Of a stretch of DNA of 64,000 nucleotides, positions 23,389-35,579 are shown in pieces (positions within the stretch are counted from its first letter, which is position 1; each line of letters starts with the position of its first letter). A program made the translations under genes and the position numbers. Source of the stretch: Macrotis lagotis (Eukaryota; Chordata; Mammalia; Peramelemorphia; Peramelidae); contig NC_133658.1 of the NCBI RefSeq assembly GCF_037893015.1, positions 423,818,200-423,882,199 of the forward strand, read 5' to 3'. The notes beneath the pieces are model-generated. The model saw only the letters and a program-made list of their open reading frames with translations. It made no database searches and was not told the DNA's origin.

Positions 23389-24116
23389 AACTCAGAGAGG
23401 GAGAATAGGTAGGAAAAGAAGGGGAGAAGGAGTATGCAGGTACAAGGACAACTTTTCTTGACTCCAACTAGTACTAGTTTTTGATTTTACCAAACCTCCT
23501 CCTGATCTGATTCTTTTAGGACTTCATACATAAATGAAATAGCTAAAGCAAAACAAATGAAGTAGGGATGCACAAACTTGTGCAAAAGAAGTGCTAAAGC
23601 AATATGGGGTATGTAAAAACAATGAGGTCATGCTAAATTGAGAACTTAATTCAAGAGGTAAACATAAAAGAAAATAAAGGATTTAGATTAGTGATGGGAG
23701 AGGATTGATGTAAACAAAAGAAGAAGGAAGTCTGGATAATACAAAGGAGGTATAAAAAGGAAACAGATAGTTGAAGCTACAGTATAATGTCAGGAAATAG
23801 GCTAGGAAATAAAACTAGGTTAAAAAAAAAAAGCAATACCATCGAATAGCCATGCAAACTCCATTAGGGCAGACACCTTAGCTAAACTTATGTGAACTGG
23901 AGAGGTAAGAAAATGAAAGCAAGCAGACCAGTGAGATCTCTCCCAGGAACTATTATGTCCTCCACACATAAGAGGAATTTAATAAATATTTGTTGGTCTG
24001 AAGAAAGCTCTTAAATGCTAGGCTGGAGAGTTTGCTTTGATGTGAGTTGATGAAAGCTCTTAGGAGAAAACAAAAGAAAATAATATTTTATAAGGAAGAA
24101 CTAATCTGAACTCAGG

Positions 24117-24352
24117 GCAGCTGGGTAGTGCAGTGCATAGAGAACACTAGATCTGGAATCAGGAAGATTTCTCTTCCCAAATTCAAATCTGACCTCACTT
24201 ACTTACTAGCTATATGACACTGGGCAAGTCACTTAAACCTTTTTTGCCTCAGTTTCCTTACCTGTAAAATGAGCTGGAGAAGGAAATAGCAGACTACTCC
24301 AAGAAAATTCCAAATGGAGTCACAATGAGTCTGAAAAGACTGAATAATAACA
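24117..24352 (+). mobile_element. Mar1-like SINE, near full length
   Basis: tRNA-like head GGGCAGCTGGGTAGTGCAG, then 'actgggcaagtcacttaaacc', 'cctcagtttccttacctgtaaaatgagctggagaagg' and tail 'ccaaatggagtcacaatgagtc ... gactgaataataac'. Distinct from the WSINE1 type by its long 3' body. Confidence 0.85.
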
Positions 24353-24904
24353 AATCTGAGCACAACATGCTTGTGGTATAATTAATGAGAAGCAAGTAGT
24401 CTTAAATCTCAGTTGTGAATTCAAGACAGGCTTCAGACTCAAACTGGCTCTATGAAACTGCACAAATGGTCAAACTTCTCAGTATCCCATGAATCTTTCT
24501 AAAATTATAAATAGAACTGTTGTCCAACTGCATCAGTGGGAGGAGTTTTTTCAGTAGGAACTCCCTAGATAATTGAAATCAAATCAAACTCAAAATCACA
24601 ATCAAAAAGAAATTGTGAGCACAATATAAGAAAGAAATAGCAATCAGAGAAACTGTCAGTTAAGATACTCCAGAAATCCAGGAATGAAGTAACTAAAAAA
24701 TACTCTAACATTTAAGTTTGCTTGTAGGGAGACTCTAGGGAGCCACCCTAATAGAATGAAGCAACATCACCAGATTGGACCCAAAGAAAATTTACCAACC
24801 TGGCCACCAGGAGAAAATAAACAGTTAAATAGTGAGTGTATAATAAGCTCAAATAGGTCAGTTAGAGAAAGCCAGAAGAAATGCTTTAAAGAAATACTAA
24901 AGTG

Positions 24905-25055
24905 AGGGTGGCTAGGTGGCACAGTGGATAGAGCACGCCCTGGAGTCAGGATACCTGCATTCAAATCCATCCTCAGACACTTAATAATTACCTAGCTGTG
25001 TGGCCTTGGGCAAGCCACTTCACACCATTGCCTTGCAAAAATCCTAAAAAAAAAA
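24905..25055 (+). mobile_element. WSINE1-type SINE
   Basis: GTGGCTAGGTGGCACAGTGG head with a small deletion near 'gagcacgccctgg'; AATACTAAAGT flanks both sides. Confidence 0.93.
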
Positions 25056-25269
25056 ATACTAAAGTAACCAAACCAAGTGGTTTAGCTTCATAACATTATT
25101 CAACAATAGATAGAGAAGAGCTGCCTAATGTACAATAAGGAATTGAGATGGTTCTTTAAAAACTTTGGAATGACCACAAGAGGAAAGAGTAACAAAGATG
25201 AAACTAGAATGAACAAAATGAAAAAGCACCATACACAACATTTAATTTTCAAGCACATAAACAGATTTA

Positions 25270-25445
25270 TAGAAACATAAGATCTAGAGTCGGAAGAGAC
25301 CTTGAATGCCATTTATCATCAAGTCCTTCTCAAAAGGGAAAACTAAGACTATAATAGGATAACTTGCCAAGGATGACATAGCGACCAAATTTGAATCCAT
25401 GCTACTTGATTCCAAATCTAGGACTCTTTCCAGCACACACTTCTC
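25270..25445 (-). repeat. MIR/THER-like SINE, antisense
   Basis: 'agatctagagtcggaagagacctt', 'aacttgccaaggatgacatagc' and 'ttccaaatctaggactctttccagcac'. Confidence 0.6.
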
Positions 25446-25739
25446 AGTGTGAGTAGTTCAGGGAATAAATGAAGGGGCACCTTTCTGAACACAGAACCAA
25501 GATGAGTATTTTGAGAGGTGACATTGAGGAAAGATGTATTTTAGACAAAAAGGACACCCTAATAATATCAAAGATCACATGGGATCACATTACCAAAGCT
25601 TTAGAGCTGCATCTCCACTATAGATCTACATACCTCAAAGGTTTAGTCCAATACCCTCAATTACAGCAAACTGCCCAGATTGGTTAGAATTTAGAATTGG
25701 GGAGGGGGAAGGGGAAGAGTAATACTTAAAAAGAAAAGA

Positions 25740-25990
25740 AAGGTAATTTGGTGACAGCTTTAATATGCCATAAAAACCAGGTTGAAGAGCTTGTATTTTA
25801 TTAGTGAAGCAAAAAGGTCAGAACAGACCTTTGAAAGATGACCTTTGTATGGAAGATGACTAGAAGAAGGGAGAAAGTGAAAGCAAGTAGAACAATTAGG
25901 AGACCACTAAATCTTGGAGAAGATAAGAATTGTTTGAAAGTCCCAGCAGGATTGAAACTGGGAAAATACATTCCATTGGAATCAAAATGA
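25740..25990 (+). repeat. Ancient interspersed repeat piece (family of 17.7-18.4 kb)
   Basis: 'aaccaggttgaagagcttgtattttatt', 'aattaggagaccac' parallel the 28.8-kb copy. Confidence 0.4.
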
Positions 25991-26052
25991 GGAAATATAA
26001 ATATACATACTTTTGGACAATTTAAAAAACACTTTCAAGATCATACAAACTC

Positions 26053-26220
26053 AGGGCCACTAGGTGGCGTAGTGAATAGAGCACCGGCCTTGGAGTCAAG
26101 AGTACCTGGGTTCAAAATCGACCTCAGACACTTAATAATTACCTAGCTGTGTGGCCTTGGGCAAGCCACTTAACCCCACTGCCTTGAAAAATCTAAAAAA
26201 TAATAACAACAAAAAAAAAG
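26053..26220 (+). mobile_element. WSINE1-type SINE
   Basis: Head GGGCCACTAGGTGGCGTAG; flanked by AGATCATACAAACTC on both sides. Confidence 0.94.
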
Positions 26221-26663
26221 ATCATACAAACTCCTTTCCTAAGGCTCCATTAACTTTCCAAAAAAAAAAAGAAAGAAAGAAAGAAAACTGTTCCCTATAA
26301 ATACAGTATTTCTCAAGTAAACTCCTCTCTGGTAAGAAATTGTTTATTCACTTTTATATTTCTATGCCAATCATTTAGAAGTTTTTGGAACATAAGTACC
26401 TAATAAATGCTTTTAAATTCATTCTTCATTAAAACTCTCACCCATGCACACACAAAACCATCCCCAAATTCCAAATTTGTTCTTCCATTGACAAAAAAAT
26501 ATATAAAATATACAGGGAATAGTTATGTTTAGGGATGAAATCATTTAGGATTCTTTTTCTCCCATTTTATTTATTTCTCCCACTTGATATCTATGAGTGA
26601 CATTTCTGTAAAGAATTATTGAATTTGCCATTGAAAAACCCCTCAGACTATAGGAAAGTTGGG

Positions 26664-26816
26664 GAGGCTAGGTGGTGCAGTGGATAGAGCACTGGCCTTG
26701 GAGTCAGGAGTACCTGAGTTCAAATCCGGCCTCAGACACTTAATAATTACCTAGCTGTGTGGCCTTGGGCAAGCCACTTAACCTCATTGCCTTGCAAAAA
26801 CTTAAAAAAAAAAGAA
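26664..26816 (+). mobile_element. WSINE1-type SINE
   Basis: Head GGGGAGGCTAGGTGGTGCAG; ACTATAGGAAAGT on both sides. Confidence 0.94.
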
Positions 26817-26829
26817 AGAAAAAACTATA

Positions 26830-27479
26830 GGAAAGTCAGGACTAAGGAATACAGACATATTGCCAATTATAATAGATCAACTAGTTTGGCAAAAAGCCCC
26901 ATACCAAAACACTGTCAGTGATAGGTTTAACAGATATTCTCCCTTTCACACTGTTGGCAAAATGTTCTGCTGTGTGAGGCTCTAAACAAACAAAAAATAT
27001 CTCTTTAATGCTAAGCCATAAAAATAAAAATAAATCCCCTTCACTTAATAGTTCTGGGGGGGGGGAATCAAGCCACTAATATTTTATATTCATCCTATAA
27101 ATACAATCCATCAAGTGTTACAAAATAGGCTCTACTTATTTGCTCATTTTTGTCTATGATTTAGTTTGAGTTGTCTTTAATCAAAGAATTTCATGAATTG
27201 ACTTACAGAACCATCTGATTCTATGCAATTTAAGTGAGATTCAGGGAGGAACCTTTAAATATTATACTTAGGAAACAAACTTCATTTGCTAAAGATTCTT
27301 CTAAATTTAAGTATTAAATTCACTTTGTACTTAGATATACCCTCTTTTTATAGCTCTTTGTGTCATCTCTCACATGGAGCATTCCTGATCACTCCATCTG
27401 ACTTTCTGTCCACCAAAATTACTTTGTGTTTGCTTATATATTTACACAGAGGTCAAATGGGAGATATATTGGGAGGTAG
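26830..27479. other. SETD3 intron 1, no supported feature
   Basis: A run of about 12 G near 27,056-27,067 is the only outstanding point; short open frames have no motif. Confidence 0.45.
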
Positions 27480-27720
27480 AAATGGATAAATGGAGTAAAA
27501 AACAAGAAGCTGAGGGAAACAATGAGGTTATGAGCCAAAGTGACTAGAAATGGGAGATTTTGGAAAAGAGGTAGTTTTAGGAAAAATTTCAGTTGTGATT
27601 TTGATATGGTTGAGTTTGAGATGTCTCAAAGAAATCCAGTTTGAAATGTCTAACAGGAAGTTCATAATACTGTATTGGAACTAAGAAGAGAGGACATGAT
27701 TGGATATTCAGATTACTAAA
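27480..27720 (+). repeat. Ancient interspersed repeat piece
   Basis: 'ttgagtttgagatgtctcaa' and 'aatgtctaacaggaagtt' belong to the same old family as 17.7-18.4 kb. Confidence 0.4.
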
Positions 27721-28469
27721 CGACCCAAATAAGAAAATTAAAGAGAAATTAATTAAATTAATTAAGGAAAAATTAGAGTATATCTTTACTTTCTAAAGAA
27801 CAGAAAAGAAGGGATACTAATATGAAATCATGGGGTATGCCCATAGTTTGGTATAAATGGTTAATTAACCCAAAGGAAAAAGAATAGAAGTGGTTAGACA
27901 GGTGGGAAAACAACAATGAGAAAACAGAAACATGAAAATACAAAGAAGAGAGCATGGTCAACAATGTTAACAAGAAGAAAACAGAAACTCATCATATTTG
28001 GCAACTGATATTTGTCCAATCTACTGTCACATTCTGTCAATTCAATAAACTATCAAGCACATAACTATGCATAAAGAACTATCCTAAGTAGTGAGGATGT
28101 AAAAGGCAAAAACAAGACAGTTCCTGCCCTAAAGAGGCTTATATTCTGCTGTGGAGAAGAGAGATGTATTATGTATGCAAATATAAGTACAAAGAAACAA
28201 GGACAAAGAGAGCACTAATAAAGAAGGGCATCAAGAAATATTTCTCAAAGAAGTTGATCCTTGATAATGTGATCAAAGATTTAGAGCTGGAAGGATCCTT
28301 GTGATTCTAAGTTAGTTCTTGAAAGAACATAAGGATTCTGAATATCAGAAATGTTTCTGTTAAATGACAGAATAAGGTAGAATACTGAGTTCAGGGATTA
28401 TCCAGTAGTTTAAATTGGATGAAACATAGAATTTGAGAAAGACAATACAGCAAGATGATGATTTTTGTC

Positions 28470-28770
28470 CTTAATTCTCGAAGAAGATCATGACATCAGG
28501 GAGATGATGCCATGATGAGCACATGAACGGAATCTGAGTGAGGGGCTGCTGTGCTAAGTCACCAGCTTGACTTTCTCCTGCACAGACATCTGGGTCCAGT
28601 GGCTAGATATGGGCAAGATGACTGGAGATGACCCTGGATGTGAGGCATCAGGATTAAGTGACTTGCCCAAGGTCACACAGCTAGTAAGTGACAAGTATCT
28701 GAAGTCAACTTTGAACTCCCATACTCCTAGTGCCAATGCTCCAAGACCAATGCTCTATCCACTGTGCTAG
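28470..28770 (-). mobile_element. Third SINE type (tRNA head, GAAGGACAAAC-type tail), antisense
   Basis: Antisense: 'ttctcgaagaagatcatgacatc', 'agtgaggggctgctgtgctaagtcacc', 'catctgggtccagtggctagat', then tRNA-like 'ggattaagtgacttgcccaaggtcacacagctag'. Same body in sense at 48.64 and 51.93 kb. Confidence 0.8.
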
Positions 28771-28779
28771 CTGAAATGA

Positions 28780-29040
28780 TAGATGGAAGCCAGGCAATAC
28801 AGGGACTTAATGTCAGACTAAGGAATTTGCATTTTATTCTAGAGGCAACTGAGAATAATGTCTTAAGTAATGGAATAACATGGGTAAGGCACATGTTAGG
28901 AAGATTATTTTGGAAGTTATATGAAAGATGAGATAGGAAAAGGGGAGAAACTAATTAGGAGGATACCACAATAGTCCAGTTAAGATAATGAGAGCCCCAA
29001 GTAGGGTGGCAACTGTGAGTAGACAGAAAGGAAATGAAAT
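28780..29040 (+). repeat. Ancient interspersed repeat piece
   Basis: 'gaagccaggcaatacaggg', 'ggaataacatgggtaaggca', 'accacaatagtccagttaag': sense phrases of the old family at 17.7 kb. Confidence 0.45.
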
Positions 29041-29094
29041 ATGAAAGCAGCATCAACAAGACTCATCAATTCTATAACATCACTCCCATCCAAT

Positions 29095-29765
29095 CACCTA
29101 TCTCATGCAGACTATTTTAACACTTCCTTTATTGTCTGTCTTTTTTTGCTTCTAGTCTATTACTTCAATCTTATTAGTTAAATATGGTCTGCCTGGCACA
29201 AGTCTCTCACTAATCCAATCCATCCTTCCTTTACTCAGATATCAGCGTAGTCATAACTATGTCACTCCCTATATTCAATAAACTAGGGGTTCCCTAACAT
29301 ATCCAGGATCAAATAAGAAACCCTCTGTTTGAAATTCAAAGCCTTCTATAACCTTTTCAATCTTCTGAAACTTGACTCCCAGTCACATACTCTTCAATAC
29401 AGTGACAGTGTCCTCTTTGTTGCTCCACAAACAAGATATTCTGCTACTCTCCAATCTGGGCATTTTCTCCAGCTATTCCCTCCCTGAAACACTCTCCTTC
29501 CTCAACTCTGCTTACTGTCTTCCCTGACTTTCCTTAAACTGTAGCTATAATTTCATTTTTTTACAGGAAGCCTTTCCTAAGTCTTTTTTAATTCTTGTAC
29601 TTTCCCTCTCTTAGTTATCTCCCATGTATCCTTCTCAGAACATTATTTGTTTGCATGTTGTCATTTTAATTAGATTGTGAGCTTATTGAGGGGAGAGATT
29701 ATCTTTTGCCTTTCTTTGGATCCCCAGGCACTTAAGCACAGTACCTGGCAGAGTAGGTACTTTAT
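29095..29765 (+). mobile_element. CR1-clade (L2/L3) LINE 3' end
   Basis: Long decayed match to the L2/L3 3' region: 'ttcaaagccttctataacc', 'ggaagcctttcctaagtc', 'tagattgtgagcttattgaggggagagattatcttttgcc', 'cccaggcacttaagcacagtacctggcagagtaggtac'. Confidence 0.75.
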
Positions 29766-29850
29766 TGTTATTGTTCAGTCATTTTCAATCATGTTTGATT
29801 CTTCTATGACCCATTTGGGGTTTTCTTGGCAAAGGAAGGAAAAAAGAAGG
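29766..29850 (-). mobile_element. Mar1-like SINE fragment, antisense
   Basis: 'ttattgttcagtcattttcaatc' and 'gacccatttggggttttcttggcaaag', antisense 3' body of the Mar1-like SINE. Its 5' part is missing. Confidence 0.75.
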
Positions 29851-30817
29851 AAAGAGTCACTGAAAAGTTTTAATATGCAAAAAAATAAAGTCCTGAAAGA
29901 AACACAGACAAGCAAAATAATTTTCTAAGTAATATGTTGAACTTTACTTTTTTAAAAAAAATCATGCTTACATATAATCAAAATTAACAATATGGACCAT
30001 AATACTCATTTTCTGCTCTGTTTTTCATATGGAAATGTTCATTTATTTTGGTGTTTGTGAAGTTTAGAAAACAAAAAAAATTAAATAACACTTGCACAAA
30101 CTCGTGGGAAAAGCACTTTGTAAACAATATAGTACTATAAAAATGTAAGTTATCTATAAAATGGAAATGATAATGCCTATAATATCTATCTCTTAAGTTT
30201 TGTAAGGAAACTGCCAGGTGCTACTTAGTAAATATATTATCATTATTACTATTACAAGGGTAGTTAACTCATTCACTCAGATCTTGCTGAATTAGAAGCT
30301 GTTTCTGAAACTGCCACTGGAAATGGCTAACTGGTATTCTTACTGATACATGCTGGACTTTGCATTGACCCAGTTACCCCGGACAGTGCATTGATCTTTG
30401 GTATAAACTGCCTTTCCTAGGACAGAACTACATTCAGAGTTTTAGAAAAAAATGGTCCTATATTCCCTGGGAACATTTTTAAAAAGTTTCCTGTTTCAGT
30501 GCAAGTACAATATTAGGAGTTGGGGAACAGTGTCAAAATAACCATTAAGGATTCAGTCCTGGGCAATACCAGAGTCTCAGATCTGCCTATTTTAAAGATA
30601 CTCTCCTCCCTTTTCTATTTCTCAGTTTTTATCAGTTTTGAGGAGTTAAAAGAAAAGGTTTACATCCTAGCCCCTCTGAAGCTATTTCCTATTAAAATGG
30701 AGATGTTAGTACTTGCACTACTTTGGCTTCTTGAGTTGTGAGGATCATATCCATGATTGAGATAAATGTATATAAAACACTTTTGTGAATATGAAGCTCT
30801 ACAGAAATTTAAGTTGC

Positions 30818-31165
30818 CCTGATGGACTTGATCATCCCTTCAGTGCAACAAACAGGAACAATTATGAGCTATCTGCAATGGAGAATATCATCCATATCCA
30901 GAGAAAGAATTATGGACTTTGAACAAAGACCAAAGACTATTACCATCAAATTAGAAAAAAAAGCATTATATTATTATGTAATTTTACCATCTCATACTTT
31001 ATTTTTCTTCCTAAAGGATATGATTTCTCTGTCATCACATTCAACTGAGATCAACATATAACATGGAACCAATGCAAATACTAACAGAATGTCTTCTGTG
31101 GCAGGTGGGGGGGAAGCAAGAATGGGGGGGTTGTAAAATTCAAAATAAAAAATAAACTCTTAAAA
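30818..31165 (+). mobile_element. L1 3' UTR insertion, strongly 5'-truncated, with target duplication
   Basis: Contains 'caatggagaatatcatcc', 'gaattatggactttgaacaaag', 'aaggatatgatttctct', the G-rich stretch and an A-rich end. AAATTTAAGTTGC flanks it at 30,805-30,817 and 31,166-31,178. Confidence 0.9.
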
Positions 31166-31224
31166 AAATTTAAGTTGCTATTTTGAGTATAAAATGACAA
31201 CAGAAATGAAAATATAGGGAGGCA

Positions 31225-31400
31225 ACAAAGTATACTGGAAAAAACAGAGTTATATTGGAATACTGGCTACATGATCTTAGGAATATTCCAAGATCACGGA
31301 CCTCAGTTTCTTCTTTTATAAAATGTTGATAATACTTGTATAATTACTGTTTATGTTTGTCCTGGGGAAAAAATACAAATTCTTTAAAAGCACAGCAGTA
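31225..31400 (+). repeat. MIR-family SINE, diverged
   Basis: 'ggctacatgatcttagg ... cggacctcagtttcttctttta ... aatgttgataatactt'. Confidence 0.55.
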
Positions 31401-31424
31401 ACCTAACATAAAGCATAAATATAA

Positions 31425-31640
31425 GGAACTATGACAAATTACTAAACCCTTCAATGATTCTCTCATAATGGATAAAACTAAAATTCCCTAGCCTGGCATT
31501 TAAAGTCCTCTATATTCTGGTTCCATCCTACCTTTCCAGTCTTAATTCACATTATCCCCTTTCATACACTCTATAAGTGACAGCCAAACTAGACCTACCA
31601 GTTATTATGCTAATGCTCATGGTTCTCAACACAGATCTTA
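31425..31640 (+). repeat. CR1-clade (L3-like) LINE fragment
   Basis: 'ggcatttaaagtcctctatattctggttccatcctacctttccag' followed by 'acagccaaactagacctacc', the usual L3 order. Confidence 0.65.
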
Positions 31641-32202
31641 AATGTGTCAAAGTACTATTGCTAATAATCATGACGGTGAGGAAGCACTTTAAAAAAACTT
31701 GAAAATTGTCACTAGTGGTCATGATTTATCAGAAAGCTTACAGATTGAAACCAGATTTCCCTACCCAGAATTGACCTGAAATTATCATGGGATCTAGAAA
31801 ATATACAAGAAGTTTGTTGGAAAAAACTGAAACCAAGGAAGACTATTTTCCTTAAAATTCTATTCCCAGTGTCAATTCTTATTTCCCATTCTTCTATCCA
31901 CATCCACGCCCACCTCTTACTACAGAGACTAGTGACAATTAAAAAACCTTTCAATTGAGCAGTTGGAGGCTCATGGAAAAAACCCTTACAAAGATTTAAA
32001 GTGCTACTGTTCCCTGATCTTTCTACCTTTTAATGTTAATTAATTACATGTTTATACTTTTATCATAAGCCTTAAACACCTTTAAGCTCAGATTCGTAAA
32101 CAGGCTTTAATTTTGAGAAACATGCTTTTCAGACAGCAACAAATTCACAGGTTTCATGTTTTCTAAGGGTGAAAGATTTCTAAAAATTCTGTAATGGAGG
32201 GA

Positions 32203-32333
32203 TATAGAGACAGAGAAAGAAAAATCAGGAAAGGAGGGAGGGAGAGGGAGAGAAAAAGAGAGAGAAAGGAGACTAGAAGAGGAAGGAAGAGGAGGGGGAG
32301 GGGAAGCAGGAGAGGGAGAGAAAAACAAAGATA
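32203..32333 (+). repeat. Polypurine tract
   Basis: About 130 bases with almost only A and G on the plus strand (GGAGGGAGGGAGAGGGAGAG and similar). Reverse-strand frames here encode only Pro/Leu/Ser and are artefacts. Confidence 0.9.
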
Positions 32334-32539
32334 GATTGACAAAATGAGAATTTCCAGACACATGGTAGGACACAAAAGATTCTACAAGGCAAAAAAAGAA
32401 TGTAAATTTCATACTATCTTTAAAAAAAGGATATAATAAATTCTACATGTTACTTTCAAAAACTCTCTTTATCTTAATCATGGATATGATCCTCACAGCC
32501 CAAGCTTATCATGCTTCCTTAAGAACTTCCTTCTGTCCT

Positions 32540-35090
32540 CTTCTTTTCATTTTTAAAAAATATTTTAAAATAGTCCTGTTTTCATTGTTTTTCATTGTTA
32601 TCTCCTTCTCTCTCTCCCTCCACAATATTCCCAATTAAAAACAGAAAGAAAGCAAAATGAGTCCACAAAGTGCCTATATACAAAAATATGTCTTTCTGAA
32701 TATTACCTCTTTGTCAGGGGATGGAGAAACATGTTTCACCAGAGGTCCTCCAGAGACAAAATTGATCACTGTATAAATCAGAGTCCTTAAGTCTTTCAAA
32801 ATTGTCATTTTTTTATAATGTTGCTGCTCAGCTGCTGGGATTCTTTTCAATTCATTGTCAATTTATACTACATATGATTTCCTGAAATCAATTTTTCTTA
32901 ATTATAATAATATTCTATTATATTCTTATACCATAATTCAATCATTTTCCAATTACCCAAGAGGTGATCTAAGGAATTCCTTCCCTCAGAATTTTTTGCT
33001 TTTCTTCCTCTCATTTCCATTTTCTTTATCCTCAGATCAGGATTATGAAGGTTCATTCCATTGTGTCCTCCTCTCAAGGATTATCTTCTTTTTTAATGCA
33101 CAACCCCCACCCCCACCTGGCTCATTCTCCTATCCTCATTTCTCTATTGAATTTGATTTCTCTCTACACCAAATTGTGCTTGTTTCTACTATGTGCATTT
33201 CAGAAAAGGTGAAGTTCATCTGTTTCTAACTCCCCACCCTTTATTATTTATCTGTATACTCATCTCAAGTACTCCAATTTTGAGAAATGAAAGTTCTCCC
33301 CCTTTTAAATCAGTGTATTCCTTTTTATCCTAATTACTTCTTTTTCCCTCTTAAAACCCTAAAAATGAAACCAATTTGCTTGCAGGAATGTCTTTTATCT
33401 CATTTAACTCCCTTAAAACTCTTTGGAGATATTAAAGTTCTTAAAGACACTTGTTTCTTTTCCCCCATAAGAATGTTATTACTACAGCAACATAAATTTA
33501 CTCTTAGTTGTTCAAATAGATTTACCTTTCTAGGTTTCTTTGGACTCTTGGGTTTTGTATTTCAATGTGCCTACTCAGCTCTGGCCTTTTCATCTCAAAT
33601 GCTTGAAAATCCTTTCTTTCATTAAAATTCCATTTTTCCTAGAGGATTATATTCAGTTTTGTAAGGTAAAGTGGTTATAAGTTTTTCTCTTTTACATTTT
33701 GGAATAACATATCCTAAGATCTTTCATTTACAGCAGAAGTTAAGAGTCTGATTGATCCTTGGTACTTGAACTGCTTCTTTCTGGATTGTAGTACCTTTTC
33801 TTTGGCGTGGAAGCTCTGCATTTTTTCTTATGACATTTAAAGGATTTTTCCTTTGGGTTTTTTCCAAGAGATGGAATGGAAAATTCCTTTTATCTTTTCT
33901 TTGCTTTCTGGTTCAAACAGATATGGGCAGTTTTAATTTATAGTTTTTTATAATATTGTATATAGGTTCCTTTTTTAAAAGTCCTGCTTTTCAAGTAGTC
34001 CAAAAATTCTTTTATTGTCTTTGACATCTTTTCTAGGTGAATTATTTTTAATGTAAGATAGCTTATATCATCTATTTTTTTTAACCTAATTGTTTCTATC
34101 TGCTATGGAGTCAATTCTAGAATTACTCAATTCTAGCTTTTCCAATAATCTAGTTTTTGAATAGAAATGCTTTTCTAAGTTATTTATTCTACCTCTAATT
34201 CTTTCCTCCAAGGCTTTTATTTATCTTTTACATCAATTCTTCTTGAAATTCATGTAACATTCATGAAAAAGTAATTTCTTCCTTTGAATGCCTGCTAACA
34301 ATTATTGTGGAATTACTAGCTCCCTCCTTTTTGAAATCTTTAGATTTGCAACAAATTTTTTCACTGGTGGTGTTTTCTTTGACTTACTTATTTTTCTAAC
34401 CTTCGTTACTGAATTAAGGCTTAGTACTAGGGACAACATTAACCTTGTTCCATTTTTTTGGATAGGGTAATCAGTCTTACCTGGTCTTGCCCCAGGTCAT
34501 CAGGGTTTCCATGCTAACCATCTATCTCTTAGAGTTCAGCACTCTCCCTTCCATGTTTGAAATTCAAGGCACTGCATCCTCAGGGCTTTCTCTGGTATTT
34601 CAACAAAGGGTAAATAAAGGTTTGAATTCTGGACCTGGACTGTCCTTGTCTGTTGTTGTTACCCATGGCTTCCCAAGTGCCCACCCTCCTACTATTTCAA
34701 CTCTTGCTGGTTCTATTCACTAAGCTTAGTAGATTGCACATATCCAATCTCTTGAACAAGAAGGTGGATCTCAATTGCTAATGGCTCCGCACATGGAGAC
34801 TTCCTTTCTAATTGTCTGTGAATTTCTTGCAAACCTTTTCTGTAGTTCTGGGCCAGAAGTCACTACAGTTTTTAATTGGATTTCTTGATCTGAGTCAAGG
34901 GCAAACTTCAGGATTTTGCTAAAATAAATGAGGATATATAGCAGCTAAGTGGTCTATCTCCCACTCAGACAGCCACCTTGGTATAAGCTACCTTTCCAAG
35001 TTCTTATATACTTCATGGCACTGGTCCATAGTTTTATATCCACAAGGACTAGGTCTACAATAGCCAAAACTATAATGAGGTCAATTTAGT
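32540..35090 (-). mobile_element. HAL1-type (ORF1-only L1) element, antisense, decayed
   Basis: From left: antisense L1/HAL1 3' end ('gatcactgtataaatcagagtccttaagtctttcaaaa'), 3' UTR ('ttgaatttgatttctctctacacc'), ORF1 region antisense ('ctgcttctttctggattgtag', 'caagtagtccaaaaattctttt') and 5' UTR (34.4-35.1 kb). No ORF2 body lies between the 3' end and ORF1. The ORF1 frame is fully broken. Confidence 0.6.
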
Positions 35091-35579
35091 GGGATGGTAT
35101 GGGGTAAGGAAAATTGGGAGTCATCTAAATAGCAAATTCCAACTTTGCGGGAGGAATGAAGAGAACTTGAAGGGCAGGGCCTAGGCAGGGGGGGACAAGG
35201 AGGAAAGAAGTCAAGGAGAAGAAAATATTAAAAGAGCTATATATACAAATGGAAGCTCTGAAATATAAGATAAAACCTTTTAGGAGTACATCACTGCATA
35301 GAAAATAAAATTCCAACAGAATGGGATTCAACAGATCGCAGTAGGCAATGAACCTAAGATATGACACATAGGAAACTTCTAGGTACAGTTTCTCTACAAA
35401 TGCAAACAGGTATTAGAATCTGAAACTTCTGGTCTTAGAAAACCTACCTGGAGAGAAGGTAAATTAAAGACAGAAGAGAGAAAATGTGCTTTTTTATGCC
35501 CAATTCACCCATTACACGTCCTCCATAACAATCAAGAAAAATGTCATATTGAATCCTGATAGGAAAGGTCAAGAAAAAG

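Noticed and set aside
32107..32412. Minus-strand frames of 101 and 70 codons rich in Pro, Ser and Leu
   Set aside because: Translation of the polypurine tract's complement; no start context or homology.
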